DNA of 64,000 nt from Spirochaetaceae bacterium (GCA_020353535.1 CP070696.1:4714465-4778464); one strand, 5' to 3'; positions 15,748-24,630 are shown, numbered from the stretch's first letter. Notes: a model not told the origin generated them from the letters alone. Numbers and translations are program-made.

Positions 15748-15772
15748 GGGAGGCCAGGGCTTCAGGCCTCCC
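15748..15772. other. GC-rich hairpin between small ORF and serS
   Basis: GGGAGGCC (15748-15755) and GGCCTCCC (15765-15772) flank a 9-nt loop. There is no T tract on the plus strand. It may help end the small upstream transcript; the serS -35 box begins 4 nt later. Confidence 0.35.
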
Positions 15773-15775
15773 GCC

Positions 15776-15804
15776 TTGCCAACTTCCCCCCTACGATCTA
15801 TTAT
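15776..15804 (+). promoter_or_regulatory. Promoter of serS (leaderless spacing)
   Basis: TTGCCA (15776-15781), 17 nt, TATTAT (15799-15804), then 7 nt to ATG 15812. It leaves no room for a ribosome site or a T-box leader. Confidence 0.6.
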
Positions 15805-15811
15805 CACCACC

Positions 15812-17086
15812 ATGTTGGACCTCAAATTCATCCGGGATAACCTGGATAGCATCATTGAAAACACCAAGAATCGCCAGGCGGCGGCGAATCCTGAACGAGT
15901 TGTCGAGCTCTACGACCGACGCAATCAGCTGCTTCAAGCCTCGGAAACTCTGCGACACCGTAGAAACCTCAATGCCCAGGCTATGAAACAGAGGCTGGAA
16001 TCCGAAAAGAGGCAGGAGCTGATAGAGGAGGGAAAAATCCTCAAGCAGCAGATCTCAGACACGGAAAAGAAGTTGGAACAGATCAATGAGGAGTTGAACG
16101 CGGAAGCTGCCCGGGTGCCCAATCTCTCCCACCCCGAGGCTCCCGTGGGCAAGGGGGAAGAGGACAATCGCGAGCTGAAGCGCTGGGGCGAACCGCGGAA
16201 CTTTTCCTTTCCGGTCAGGGATCACCTCCAGCTCACCCAGGAGCTCGACCTGGTCGATTTCGAGACAGCCGCACGGGTCAGTGGTCCCAAGTTCTACTAT
16301 CTGAAAAATGAAGCCGTTCACCTCGACCTTGCCCTTACCCGCTATGCCCTGGACATACTGCAGAAAGAAGGATTCCTGCTGACCATCACTCCGGATATAG
16401 CCAAGGAAGAGGTGGTAGAGGGAATCGGTTTCAATCCCAGAGGAGAAGAGTCCAACATCTACTCTGTGGAGGGAACAGGCGCCTGTCTGGTGGGTACCGC
16501 AGAAATTACGTTGGGCGGCTTCTACGCCGGGCAGATTCTCGATGCAGCCGATCTGCCCATCAAGATGGCCGGCATCTCTCACTGCTTTCGTCGGGAAGCG
16601 GGTGCGGCCGGACAGTATTCCAAAGGATTGTACAGGGTGCATCAATTCAGCAAGGTGGAAATGTTCATCTTTTGTACACCCGATCAGTCCGAGGGGATGC
16701 ATCAGTATCTTCTGGAACTCGAGGAGCGGATCTTCCAGGGACTGGAAATCCCCTACCGGGTGGTCGACACCTGTACGGGGGAGCTGGGCGGCCCGGCTTA
16801 CCGTAAGTTCGACCTAGAGGCCTGGATGCCCGGAAGAGGAGAGGGAGGAGACTGGGGGGAGGTCACCAGCGCTTCCAACTGTACCGACTACCAGGCGCGG
16901 CGGCTGGCCATCCGCTTCAAAGAGGATGGAAAGAATCAGTTCGTGCACATGCTCAACGGTACGGCGGTGGCAATATCCAGAGCACTGATTTCGATCCTGG
17001 AGAACCATCAACAATCCGACGGTTCGGTGCGTATCCCCAAAATCTTGATACCCTACACAGGCTTTGACAGGATCCCTGCAAGATGA
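15812..17086 (+). CDS. serS: Seryl-tRNA synthetase
   Basis: A class II synthetase of 424 residues. The N-terminal ~110 residues are the long antiparallel coiled coil that grips tRNA-Ser (rich in Lys, Glu and Gln up to NEELNAEAARVPN). The catalytic core has motif 2 in FRREAGAAGQYSKGLYRVHQF and motif 3 near NGTAVAISRALISILE. ATG 15812 begins the conserved MLDLKFIRDN. There is no ribosome site, and the -10 box is 7 nt away. The stop overlaps the next start in ATGA. Confidence 0.96.
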   Translation: MLDLKFIRDNLDSIIENTKNRQAAANPERVVELYDRRNQLLQASETLRHRRNLNAQAMKQRLESEKRQELIEEGKILKQQISDTEKKLEQINEELNAEAARVPNLSHPEAPVGKGEEDNRELKRWGEPRNFSFPVRDHLQLTQELDLVDFETAARVSGPKFYYLKNEAVHLDLALTRYALDILQKEGFLLTITPDIAKEEVVEGIGFNPRGEESNIYSVEGTGACLVGTAEITLGGFYAGQILDAADLPIKMAGISHCFRREAGAAGQYSKGLYRVHQFSKVEMFIFCTPDQSEGMHQYLLELEERIFQGLEIPYRVVDTCTGELGGPAYRKFDLEAWMPGRGEGGDWGEVTSASNCTDYQARRLAIRFKEDGKNQFVHMLNGTAVAISRALISILENHQQSDGSVRIPKILIPYTGFDRIPAR

Positions 17087-18177
17087 AGACGCCCATCGAA
17101 ACCTTACGGGAATCCGGTTATAAAGTGTACTTCTGCAATACCTCGGCTCTGGATCACTACTTTCGCATTCCCGCAGGTTTATCCTCCTATCTATTGACCG
17201 ACTCCTCCCTGATCACTCTGGCCAGCACCTTCGAGGATCTTGAGTATCCCGGCTTGGTCTATGAAGAAGCCCTGGTCCGTCAGGGAAAGAAGCGTTATCT
17301 GTTTCGCTGCTACGACGAGGATGTTGTCCCGCCCCCCAGGCCTTTTACCGTGCAGGAGCTTCTCTACGATCCGGATCGGGACATCTTCCTGGACCCGTCG
17401 GAGATCTACCCGGATCTGCGTAAGGAGCAGCTGGTGCGGCAGAAAGGAGGATCTTCCCTGCTGTACTTGACGGAGGCGGCGATCCTGACCTCCCGCTATC
17501 ATTACCGGGCGGATCCCGAAGCCTTCCTCTTGGAGCGCCCTTTCGCCGAGCCGGATACCGCCTTCCAGCGGGAGCTGTTGTTGGCCGTACTGACCGGAGC
17601 CAATTCCCATAAGGGGCTGTCTCTTCTGTACGCCGCCGGCTTCATCGAGACCTACTGGCCGGAACTGCAGAAGATGTCCGGAATCCCTCACCACAAGGAC
17701 TATCACCCGGAGGGAAACGGCTGGGAGCATACCCTGGAAACCTTCAAATACCGAAAGGGTCACGATCCGGTTCTGTCCCTCGCTCTGCTGCTTCACGACA
17801 TCGGTAAACCCGAAGCGGGGAGCACTCCGGAACGAGCCTTCGACGGCCACGCCGAGTTGGGAGCAAAGATCGCAGCGCGCTTTCTCGGCCGGCTCGGTTT
17901 CGATCAATCCCTGATCCGGGAGGTCACCTTTCTGGTGCGCTACCATATGATGCCGGCCGCCCTGAAGCAGCTTCCCATCTACCGCTCCGAGCGCATCATG
18001 GACTCGCCCCTTTTCCCTCAGCTGCTCGAGTTGTATCGGGCGGATCTATCCGCATCCTACTGGAGCCCGGAAGGCTACTACCAAGCCTGTCAGGTGTACC
18101 GAAACTATCGCAAAAACAAGGCCAATCCGTTTCGCCACAAGGATGGAAGGAAACACTCCCGACCGATGCTCAATTGA
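17083..18177 (+). CDS. HD-domain phosphohydrolase related to the HD part of CCA-adding/poly(A) polymerases
   Basis: A 364-residue protein. The HD domain is at about 200-310: WEHTLETFKY supplies the first His, LLLHDIGKPE the HD pair, and FDGHAELGAKIAARFL plus the later YHMM complete the metal site. The spacing resembles the HD region next to nucleotidyltransferases in bacterial tRNA nucleotidyltransferase relatives, but the N-terminal ~190 residues show no clear GS/DxD polymerase motif. A phosphodiesterase or nucleotidase is likely. It overlaps serS by 4 nt, so translation is coupled. It may act on tRNA ends (inference). Confidence 0.75.
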   Translation: MKTPIETLRESGYKVYFCNTSALDHYFRIPAGLSSYLLTDSSLITLASTFEDLEYPGLVYEEALVRQGKKRYLFRCYDEDVVPPPRPFTVQELLYDPDRDIFLDPSEIYPDLRKEQLVRQKGGSSLLYLTEAAILTSRYHYRADPEAFLLERPFAEPDTAFQRELLLAVLTGANSHKGLSLLYAAGFIETYWPELQKMSGIPHHKDYHPEGNGWEHTLETFKYRKGHDPVLSLALLLHDIGKPEAGSTPERAFDGHAELGAKIAARFLGRLGFDQSLIREVTFLVRYHMMPAALKQLPIYRSERIMDSPLFPQLLELYRADLSASYWSPEGYYQACQVYRNYRKNKANPFRHKDGRKHSRPMLN

Positions 18178-18213
18178 AAGCTTGGGATACCGAGAAGCTA
18201 CTATGAGAAGTTA

Positions 18214-19536
18214 CTAAAGGAAGCGGTCGAGCAGAAAAGCCTCGAGTTGTTTCAGATTCGGCTTCAACAGGGTTGCCCGTTTCTCCTTTGCCAGGGCTTC
18301 TTTCAAAGTGGCGGGCAGCTCCGGGGTGACGCCGGTGGCTTTTTGCACGATATCGACGAACTTCCCCGGATGAGCCGTAGCCAGACACAGGATCTGTCCA
18401 CCGAATCGAGAGTCCCTGCGGTACTTGCGGGCAGCCAACACACCAACAGCCGTGTGTGGATCGAGCAGGATTCCCGAGTCCTGATACACCCGATGCATTG
18501 TCTGCAGGGTCTCCTGATCGGTGATCCGTACACCCTTGATACACTTCCGCATTCTTTTGGCACTGCCCCCGAACACCACAACCAGCCGCTCGAAATTACT
18601 CGGGTGCCCCACGTCCATGGCGTTGGAGATGGTCTTCAGCGATGGCCGGGGTCGAAACTCCCCCGTTTTCAGGTACTCCGGGACCACATCGTTGACATTG
18701 GTAGCGGCGATGAACCCCTCCACCGGCATTCCCCAGAGCCAGGCGTACACCCCGGCGGTGAGGTTCCCGAAGTTGCCGCTGGGGACACAGAACATCAGCC
18801 GCTCGTTGTCTTTACGCTCCAACTGCAGATATCCGTAGAAGTAGTATAGGGCTTGAGGCAACAGCCTTCCGAGATTGATCGAGTTGGCCGAGCTCAAAGA
18901 GAGGCTTTGGCTCAGGCGAGCGTCCACAAAGGCCTGTTTTACCAGCCGTTGGCAGTCATCGAAACTACCCTGAATCTCCAGGGCACTTACATTACCCCCA
19001 AGGGTGGTCAATTGCTGCTCCTGCAGCGCGCTGACCCGGCCCGAAGGGTAGAGAATCACCACCTTGATGCTCTGTTTTCCGTGAAAGGCCCTGGCCACTG
19101 CGCTGCCGGTGTCTCCAGAAGTGGCAACCAGAACAACGGTGCGGCGGCTCTCCTGGCGAAGGAACTCCTCCATGATCGAAGCCAAAAAAGAGGCCCCGAA
19201 ATCCTTGAATGCACAAGTCGGTCCGTGAAACAGCTCCAGCAGGCTCAGGGTGTCATCCAGCCGTTTGATAACCGGCTCAAAGGAAAAGGCCTGCTCGCAC
19301 ACCCGCAGGACCGCTTCCCGGCTCAATTCTTCACCGATCAGCGCCCCCATGACGGATGCTGACAGCTCCTGAAAACTCGTTTGCCTCGAGAATGCGACGA
19401 TGCGTTCACTAAGATCCGGCTGTTCCATGGGAACGTAGAGACCTCCGTTCGGAGCCAATCCAGAGAACACGGCTTCTCGGAAGCTGACAGAGGTTTTTCC
19501 GGTAGCCGACCCAACACGGGTGCTGATGAACTTCAC
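18214..19536 (-). CDS. thrC: Threonine synthase
   Basis: PLP enzyme making threonine from phosphohomoserine, cytoplasmic. The 440 residues start MKFISTRVG and follow the long bacterial/yeast form. The PLP Lys is in TCAFKDFGASF. Phosphate is bound by VATSGDTGSAVARAF, and SGNFGNLTAG and LCLATAHPGKF also fit. The start is GTG 19536 with GGAGGAG just upstream, not the longer open frame to 19866, which runs inside thrB. It lies 2 nt after thrB as the last gene of the aspartokinase-thrB-thrC operon. Confidence 0.95.
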   Translation of the reverse strand: MKFISTRVGSATGKTSVSFREAVFSGLAPNGGLYVPMEQPDLSERIVAFSRQTSFQELSASVMGALIGEELSREAVLRVCEQAFSFEPVIKRLDDTLSLLELFHGPTCAFKDFGASFLASIMEEFLRQESRRTVVLVATSGDTGSAVARAFHGKQSIKVVILYPSGRVSALQEQQLTTLGGNVSALEIQGSFDDCQRLVKQAFVDARLSQSLSLSSANSINLGRLLPQALYYFYGYLQLERKDNERLMFCVPSGNFGNLTAGVYAWLWGMPVEGFIAATNVNDVVPEYLKTGEFRPRPSLKTISNAMDVGHPSNFERLVVVFGGSAKRMRKCIKGVRITDQETLQTMHRVYQDSGILLDPHTAVGVLAARKYRRDSRFGGQILCLATAHPGKFVDIVQKATGVTPELPATLKEALAKEKRATLLKPNLKQLEAFLLDRFL

Positions 19537-19538
19537 CG

Positions 19539-20498
19539 TTACTCCTCCAGGATCACGGGTCCCGATTGGTTGATCCCTGACAGATACACGTCGCTGTCCA
19601 GGCCTACCTCGGCAAAGGCGCTCTGCATAGCCCGACCCACAGCCTTGGCTTTTTGCATGGAGACGCACAGAGAAAAGACCGAAGGCCCGGAGCCGGAAAT
19701 CGAGCATCCCAGAGCGCCGCTGTGAAGGGCGGTCTGTTTGACCTTGGCAAAACCAGGTATCAATAATCCCCGGCGGGGCTCGGCTACCACATCCTGCAGA
19801 GAGCGGCTCAACAGGTCCATATCTCCCTGAAAAAGAGCCGCTACCAGCGCCGCCAGGTTTCCCCACTGCCGCACGGCATCGCTGAGGCGCAGCTCCTTCT
19901 TGAGAATGCGGCGGGCATCCTCGGTCTTTATCTCGGTGTGGGGATGGACCGTGGCGACCGCCAATCCCCCAGGTACGGGCAGCTGCACCACATCGAGGGG
20001 CTCGTAGCTTCGGATCAAAACGAACCCGCCTAAAAGTGCGGGGGCGACGTTGTCGGCGTGGGCCGATCCGCAGGCGACCTCTTCAGCTTGCATGGTGAAG
20101 GGCAGCAGCTGCCGGACTGTCAAGGGACTGCCGGACAACACATTCGCAGCGTACACCGCAGCCACTGAGCTGGCTGCGGAGCTGCCCAATCCGGAGCTCA
20201 TTGGCATCTGCTTGCGGACGGTTACCTCCAAACCGAAGGGAAAACCGATCGCTTCGAGAAAACGCCTGGCCGCCACCGAGGCCGTGTTACGGTCCGGGTC
20301 CCGCGGAAGCTGCCCATTGTCCCCCTCCACGGCGAGTATTTCGACCCGCTTCTGTGGGATTTTCCTCAAGACAACCGTATCACCGGGACGCTCCAATGCG
20401 AAACCCAGCACGTCGAAACCGGAGGCTACGTTCGCCACCGTAGCCGGTGCAAACACTGATACCGAATCTCTGTCCGCCACTGTCCGTTTCCTGTTCAC
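19539..20498 (-). CDS. thrB: Homoserine kinase
   Basis: GHMP kinase of 319 residues that phosphorylates homoserine. The N-terminal APATVANVASGFDVLGFAL is the ThrB signature, and the phosphate loop is PMSSGLGSSAASSVAA at about residue 100. ALGCSISGSGPSVFSL is the C-terminal GHMP motif. The start is GTG 20498. It has no ribosome site; instead a TAAAAT box lies 8 nt upstream and a TTGGTT box overlaps the aspartokinase stop, so it may have its own leaderless promoter as well as read-through. Confidence 0.95.
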   Translation of the reverse strand: MNRKRTVADRDSVSVFAPATVANVASGFDVLGFALERPGDTVVLRKIPQKRVEILAVEGDNGQLPRDPDRNTASVAARRFLEAIGFPFGLEVTVRKQMPMSSGLGSSAASSVAAVYAANVLSGSPLTVRQLLPFTMQAEEVACGSAHADNVAPALLGGFVLIRSYEPLDVVQLPVPGGLAVATVHPHTEIKTEDARRILKKELRLSDAVRQWGNLAALVAALFQGDMDLLSRSLQDVVAEPRRGLLIPGFAKVKQTALHSGALGCSISGSGPSVFSLCVSMQKAKAVGRAMQSAFAEVGLDSDVYLSGINQSGPVILEE

Positions 20499-20506
20499 AA
20501 TTGATG

Positions 20507-20536
20507 ATTTTAGAATTTAACCTGAACGTCAACCAA
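20507..20536 (-). promoter_or_regulatory. Internal promoter of thrB-thrC (leaderless spacing)
   Basis: Minus strand TTGGTT (20531-20536, overlapping the aspartokinase stop), 18 nt, TAAAAT (20507-20512), 8 nt to GTG 20498. Confidence 0.5.
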
Positions 20537-21914
20537 GAAAAGCCCTGTGGACGGTCCTGAGCGCCTCCGGCTCCGCCGCTTTTTCGATGACGAAAGAGAT
20601 GTTCGTCTCCGAAGAACCTTGGGCAATCGCCAGGATATTGATCTTTGCCCTACCGAGAGCACTGAACAGCTTCCCCGATATCCCGGGAGTTCCCCGCATA
20701 TTCTCGCCGATTGCGGCCAGAATAGCCAGATCTTTGCGCAGATCGAAATTTTGTATCTGCTTGGCCCGTATCTCCGGTGCCAGCTCCTTCCGCAGCGCCT
20801 CCAGGGCCCGTTCTGCCTCCTGCTGCCGAAAAACCACGCAGATACTGTGCTCCGAGGAAGCCTGAGAGATCATGATGATGTTTACCGCGGCGCCGGCCAA
20901 GGTCGCGAAGATGCGGGCGGCGATCCCCGGTACACCGACCATGCCTCCGCCTTCGATATTGACCAGCGCCACCGGCTCTATCGAAGCGATCCCCGCGATT
21001 GCCGTCTGTTTGTGTCGGGGATCGGCGCAGATTCGCGTGCCCGGACTCTCTACGCGCTCCAGGTTGCGAACCCGGATGGGGATCACCGCCTCCATGGCCG
21101 GAACCAGGGATTGGGAGTGAATCATGCGGGCTCCGAAATAGGACAACTCCATCGCTTCCTGGTAGCTCAGCTCCGGAATCACGAAAGCCTCGGGAACGTA
21201 ATGGGGGTCGGCGCTCATCACCCCTTCCATCCCCGTCCACATCTCGAAGGTATCGGCAGCCAGGGCCGCCGCAATCAGGGAGGCGCTCAGGTCACTGCCG
21301 TCCGGCTGCAGGGCGGTAAGTGCGCCCTGCTCGGTATAGGCGAGTCCGCCGGCCACGATTCGGATACCTTCACCCTGCCCAAGGGTGGAAAGGATTGCAT
21401 CGTAACTCACCTGATAATCCACCTGAAGCATGCCGTGCTGGTTCAAGCGCAGCAGGATCCCGGGATTGTCCTCTATGCGAACCGTAAAACCTTCCGTGTC
21501 CAGATAGCGGCTGACGAGAATACAGCTGATCCGGGTTCCGAAGCTGAGCACCAGGTCGAGGGTTCGGGGGGAGCACTCGCGAATCAACTGCACGCCGTGC
21601 AGGATATCCTCCAGGTCGTTGAGCAGGATCTGCAGCCCCGTAATCACCCCGGATTGGTTCCGGGGACTGAACAGCCCACGGATGATCTCCAGAACCCGCT
21701 CCCGCATCGCCTCGATCCGCTCCAGATAGCCCCCGGAACCCTCGGCTGCCTGGGCTGCCGCTTCGGCCAATGCTTCCCGCATCCCCTGCAGAGATGATAC
21801 CACCAACACCGGCGCAACGGTGTCCTCACTCACCGCCTGGCGCACTACCTGGTGCAGAGTCTTGATGGAATGTACGTCTTTCAGGGCCTGTTCCCCGAAG
21901 CTGAGGACCCTCAT
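20529..21914 (-). CDS. Aspartokinase-like protein with altered N-terminal active-site motif
   Basis: A 461-residue protein with an aspartokinase fold and two C-terminal ACT domains (about 305-380 and 385-460) for amino-acid feedback. Kinase motifs are SFGTRISCILVSRYL (the aspartate-binding region) and EMWTGMEGVMSADPHYVPEA, with the ThrA-like QPDGSDLSASLIAAAL. The nearly invariant KFGGTS start reads SFGEQA here, so the Lys needed for phosphate transfer is Ser and a glycine is Glu. It may be slow, inactive or regulatory; gene order with thrB-thrC argues for a threonine role. No homoserine dehydrogenase domain is attached. The ATG at 21914 is 9 nt after a TAGTAT box and lacks a ribosome site. 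Confidence 0.88.
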   Translation of the reverse strand: MRVLSFGEQALKDVHSIKTLHQVVRQAVSEDTVAPVLVVSSLQGMREALAEAAAQAAEGSGGYLERIEAMRERVLEIIRGLFSPRNQSGVITGLQILLNDLEDILHGVQLIRECSPRTLDLVLSFGTRISCILVSRYLDTEGFTVRIEDNPGILLRLNQHGMLQVDYQVSYDAILSTLGQGEGIRIVAGGLAYTEQGALTALQPDGSDLSASLIAAALAADTFEMWTGMEGVMSADPHYVPEAFVIPELSYQEAMELSYFGARMIHSQSLVPAMEAVIPIRVRNLERVESPGTRICADPRHKQTAIAGIASIEPVALVNIEGGGMVGVPGIAARIFATLAGAAVNIIMISQASSEHSICVVFRQQEAERALEALRKELAPEIRAKQIQNFDLRKDLAILAAIGENMRGTPGISGKLFSALGRAKINILAIAQGSSETNISFVIEKAAEPEALRTVHRAFLG

Positions 21915-21923
21915 TTGGCAGCA

Positions 21924-21929
21924 ATACTA
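21924..21929 (-). promoter_or_regulatory. -10 box of the aspartokinase-thrB-thrC operon
   Basis: TAGTAT, 9 nt before ATG 21914. The -35 position (TAGATT at 17 nt) is poor. No leader peptide or attenuator is seen in the 119-nt gap upstream. Confidence 0.4.
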
Positions 21930-22033
21930 CCGATAAAGCCGAGAAAAATCTATCCCAAGCTCGAAGAGGTATGCCCAACCTTTTGATATGCTTACCATGG
22001 GATTTGGAAAAATGCCAGGGGAGACAGTGCTGC

Positions 22034-22399
22034 TTATATCGGATCGCTGGGAGCGGTGAAGGCACCTAGGATGAGCCAGAGGGCGACGGCGCCGGCGCCG
22101 GCGGAGAAGGCACCTAAAAGCACCATGTCGTTTTTGAGCTTTTTATAATAGGCCACCCGGATCCGGGATAGTTCCACCTCTATTGGCATATTGCCCGGTG
22201 TAAAGCCGATCAGCAGATCCTCTTGCAGTACACAGCGCTTCAGCTGCAGTTCCGTTCCATTATCAAGGACGATGTAGATCATTCGCTGCTTGAGGAACTC
22301 GCTGCTCTCCGTTGGAGCCAGATAGTGGGTGCTCATGCAGGAGGATAGGGAGAGTATGGTTAACATCACCAGCCCGATGATCCGTTTACTCAGCCCCAC
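22034..22399 (-). CDS. Small lipoprotein
   Basis: I recognise no family. The product has a type II signal peptide, GLSKRIIGLVMLTILSLSSC, so the Cys near residue 21 would be lipidated by Lgt and cleaved by LspA. The mature part is ~100 residues, with a final glycine/alanine-rich hydrophobic segment (LLGAFSAGAGAVALWLI) that could be a membrane hairpin. I chose GTG 22399 because GGGGAGGG lies just upstream; ATG 22432, abutting the previous stop, is the alternative. It pairs with the lipoprotein upstream. Confidence 0.7.
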   Translation of the reverse strand: MGLSKRIIGLVMLTILSLSSCMSTHYLAPTESSEFLKQRMIYIVLDNGTELQLKRCVLQEDLLIGFTPGNMPIEVELSRIRVAYYKKLKNDMVLLGAFSAGAGAVALWLILGAFTAPSDPI

Positions 22400-22432
22400 A
22401 CTGCCCTCCCCTCTTGCACTTGAGCCCGCCAT

Positions 22433-22990
22433 CTACAGGACTCCCATAAGCTGCAAAATCGTACGTAGCTTTTCAGTCTCGCTCATTACCGTCAGATCGT
22501 ACTCCGGGTACCTTTCCTCACCCAGCTCCCAGATATCCGAGAAGAAGGCTGATCCCACTCCCGCTACGGCACCGAGAATCCCTACCCCGATGGCCAGGGC
22601 ATAGGTTTCACTGCTGTCGGCCAATATCCCCATCACTCCTCCGGCGGTGATGAATCCGGCCTCCGCCAGGACTGCCGTGAGGGTGATCCCCGGATAGGAG
22701 TGTCTTTTGATTCTCAGGGATTGGATCTGACCAAGGGGAATTTCAACAGGATCCAATAACCAGTATGGAAATGGAGCAACCGTGACCAACCGACCCTGGA
22801 CACTCAGTATCTTGACTTCCCGCTCGAACCCGCTGCGATCGGTCAGAATCAACTCGGGGAACTCCACCGCCTCTACTGTTTCTGTAGAGACCAGCATCGC
22901 CGCCATAGCGATATCCGGACCGGTGGCACAGCCGCCGAGGAATATATACAGAAAAAAGATGGACAAGAGATAGACTACAGCTCTTTTCAC
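22433..22990 (-). CDS. Lipoprotein, hypothetical
   Basis: A 185-residue lipoprotein with lipobox LGGC at residues 18-21 after a hydrophobic signal. The mature part has a beta-rich half (FEREVKILSVQGRLVTVAPF), then a Gly/Ala/Ile-rich hydrophobic stretch (GFITAGGVMGIL to AVAGVGSAFF) like that of its downstream partner, suggesting related proteins. The start is GTG. Function is unknown; a cell-envelope role is inferred. Confidence 0.7.
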   Translation of the reverse strand: MKRAVVYLLSIFFLYIFLGGCATGPDIAMAAMLVSTETVEAVEFPELILTDRSGFEREVKILSVQGRLVTVAPFPYWLLDPVEIPLGQIQSLRIKRHSYPGITLTAVLAEAGFITAGGVMGILADSSETYALAIGVGILGAVAGVGSAFFSDIWELGEERYPEYDLTVMSETEKLRTILQLMGVL

Positions 22991-23077
22991 AGAACCCGCC
23001 TCGGGAAACCCGCCTGCCGCAGCGAAAGAGGTGGATGCGAGGGTTCCCCTCTCAAGTATAGAGATTTCCAGTGCAAG

Positions 23078-23113
23078 AAAAAAAGTCCAGATCCCCCCAG
23101 AGAATCTGGACTT
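23078..23113 (-). terminator. Rho-independent terminator after the secreted protein gene
   Basis: A perfect 10-bp stem AAGTCCAGAT/ATCTGGACTT (23104-23113 with 23083-23092), 11-nt loop, then seven Ts on the minus strand. Confidence 0.88.
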
Positions 23114-23154
23114 GAGAACGTCGAATTATCCGTCGTCCCGTCAGCGGGCGCTGC

Positions 23155-23823
23155 CTAGAAGCTGCTCGGTTTGGTGATCCGGAAGTTTCCGAAGCTGGCG
23201 GCCAGGCTGTTGGTTCGCACGGCGATGTAATTTCCGCCCCGGATCGGTCCCCCCACGCTGAAGCGGTAGTAGAAGTTGGGAATTACCGGATCCCACACCT
23301 TCACTTCACCGGTATTGTAGTTGATCCGTGCCTTCACCTTCAGGGCGTACTGGGCCATCCTGTCCAGGTTGATGTCCTTCAGCCGCTCCATGGGCAGCTG
23401 ATAGGCCGTGGGCCTGTGGATCATATCCATGACCGAATGAGCCGAGCTGTAGTAGGCCTGGCCGTACACTCCGGAGCCACCGTAGAACTTCGGATCGAGG
23501 GTCAGCCAGAGCAGGAAGGACTTGCCGTTGCCCCAGCTCTTCCCTCGGGCAGCATTGTCGATGCCGATATGAAAACCGAAGGCGCCGAACATGTCCTGCC
23601 CGCCGTCTACGTACTTCACATCGAACTCGAACTGCATGATACCGCTTTGGGGAAGCCGCATATGCGCTTGAGCCATCCCCGCCTTGGTGCTGCTCTGTAC
23701 CAGTCGACCTCCTACCATCTTCCAATCCCCATAGGCGGCGGTCCAGCCGTCCATGCTCTGGGAGAAGACGAAGGCCGGGACGATCACGAACAGAATGCAG
23801 AGTAAAACGATCAGACGTTTCAT
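23155..23823 (-). CDS. Secreted protein, possibly LamG/concanavalin-like
   Basis: A 222-residue protein with a cleavable signal peptide (MKRLIVLLCILFVIVPAFVFSQ, likely cut after FS or SQ). The mature part is beta-rich with many Gly and aromatic residues (FEFDVKYVDGG, FGFHIGID, GNYIAVRTNSLAASFGNFRITK), a pattern like the jelly-roll laminin-G/DUF1080-type fold. It may bind carbohydrate (inference). ATG 23823 is the start because it begins the signal peptide. A TATAGT box lies just upstream, a clear terminator follows, and it is probably monocistronic. Confidence 0.75.
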   Translation of the reverse strand: MKRLIVLLCILFVIVPAFVFSQSMDGWTAAYGDWKMVGGRLVQSSTKAGMAQAHMRLPQSGIMQFEFDVKYVDGGQDMFGAFGFHIGIDNAARGKSWGNGKSFLLWLTLDPKFYGGSGVYGQAYYSSAHSVMDMIHRPTAYQLPMERLKDINLDRMAQYALKVKARINYNTGEVKVWDPVIPNFYYRFSVGGPIRGGNYIAVRTNSLAASFGNFRITKPSSF

Positions 23824-23937
23824 CCCACTATTCCCCCTTAGACTATAAAATTTGTTTTCCTTGATATCGCAACCTCCGATCGCAACTGGACGCAAAGATT
23901 GCGATGTCTTCTTCCAGTCAAAATGACTGTAATAAGA

Positions 23938-23971
23938 ATAAGGATACGATCCTTATGATAAAGGCTATCAT
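23938..23971 (-). other. Two small hairpins between rlmE and the secreted-protein gene
   Basis: ATAAGGAT/ATCCTTAT around ACG (23938-23956) and ATGATA/TATCAT (23955-23971) share two bases, so they are mutually exclusive at their junction. A T-rich stretch follows on the minus strand. They may act as a weak terminator of rlmE. Confidence 0.35.
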
Positions 23972-23979
23972 ACCCTAGA

Positions 23980-24588
23980 TCAAGCTTTTTTTTCAACTTT
24001 TGCATCGAAGATAAATCCCAGAAAGTAGATCTCCCGTGATTCACCGCGGGATGCCTTCGGTTTGAACGCCCGGGCACGGTGAAACAGTACCTTCATGCGC
24101 TGCAGAAGCTGACCCTCCTCACCCCCTTGAAACAGCTTCACCACCAGATGTCCCCCCGGCTTGAGCGTGTCAGCGGCCAGCTCCAGTACCCGCCGGGCAA
24201 TCTGCAGGGAACCTTCAGCGTCGACCAGGCTGCTTCCGCTGGTACGGGGGGCTGCGTCACTCAAAATCAGGTCAAAGGGCCCGAGCCGCTGCAGGGCAGC
24301 GGCGATCTCCGCCGAAAAGATATCCCCTTGAAGAAAGCGGTAGCGTCCACCGGAGGGTGGTAGGGCGCGGACCGGCTCCAGGTCTACACCGACCAGCGAT
24401 CCCTTCGGCCCGAGCTGTTGAAGACAGTACTTGCTCCAGCTTCCCGGAGCAGATCCGAGATCCAGAACCTTCTGGCCGGCCTTGAGTACTGAAAAGCGGT
24501 TCTGTATCTCCTGGAGCTTAAACACCGAGCGGGCAGGATAGTTCTTCTCCCGCGCGAGTCTGCTGTAGTGATCCCCGTTTCTTCTCAT
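23980..24588 (-). CDS. rlmE: 23S rRNA Um2552 2'-O-methyltransferase (FtsJ/RrmJ)
   Basis: A 202-residue Rossmann methyltransferase acting on U2552 of the 23S A-loop. The K-D-K-E tetrad is visible: Lys in YPARSVFKLQEI, Asp in ILSDAAPRTSG, Lys in LVVKLFQGGE and Glu in SRGESREIYFLG. The SAM loop is LDLGSAPGSW. An AAGGTG ribosome site precedes the ATG. It is divergent from the prenyl synthase with 42 nt between starts. Confidence 0.95.
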   Translation of the reverse strand: MRRNGDHYSRLAREKNYPARSVFKLQEIQNRFSVLKAGQKVLDLGSAPGSWSKYCLQQLGPKGSLVGVDLEPVRALPPSGGRYRFLQGDIFSAEIAAALQRLGPFDLILSDAAPRTSGSSLVDAEGSLQIARRVLELAADTLKPGGHLVVKLFQGGEEGQLLQRMKVLFHRARAFKPKASRGESREIYFLGFIFDAKVEKKA

Positions 24589-24596
24589 CGCTCACC

Positions 24597-24624
24597 TTGT
24601 AGAAAGTGTAGGATCGGGTACACT
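24597..24624 (+). promoter_or_regulatory. Promoter of the prenyl synthase (leaderless spacing)
   Basis: TTGTAG (24597-24602), 16 nt, TACACT (24619-24624), 6 nt to ATG 24631; no ribosome site. Confidence 0.45.
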
Positions 24625-24630
24625 TGATGC

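Noticed and set aside
15728-15811. T-box leader before serS (and likewise before pheS)
   Set aside because: The promoter -10 boxes lie 7-8 nt from the start codons, and no T-box sequence (UGGN) or specifier stem is present.
20547-21797. 416-codon plus-strand frame opposite the aspartokinase
   Set aside because: Antisense shadow of a gene with clear kinase and ACT motifs.
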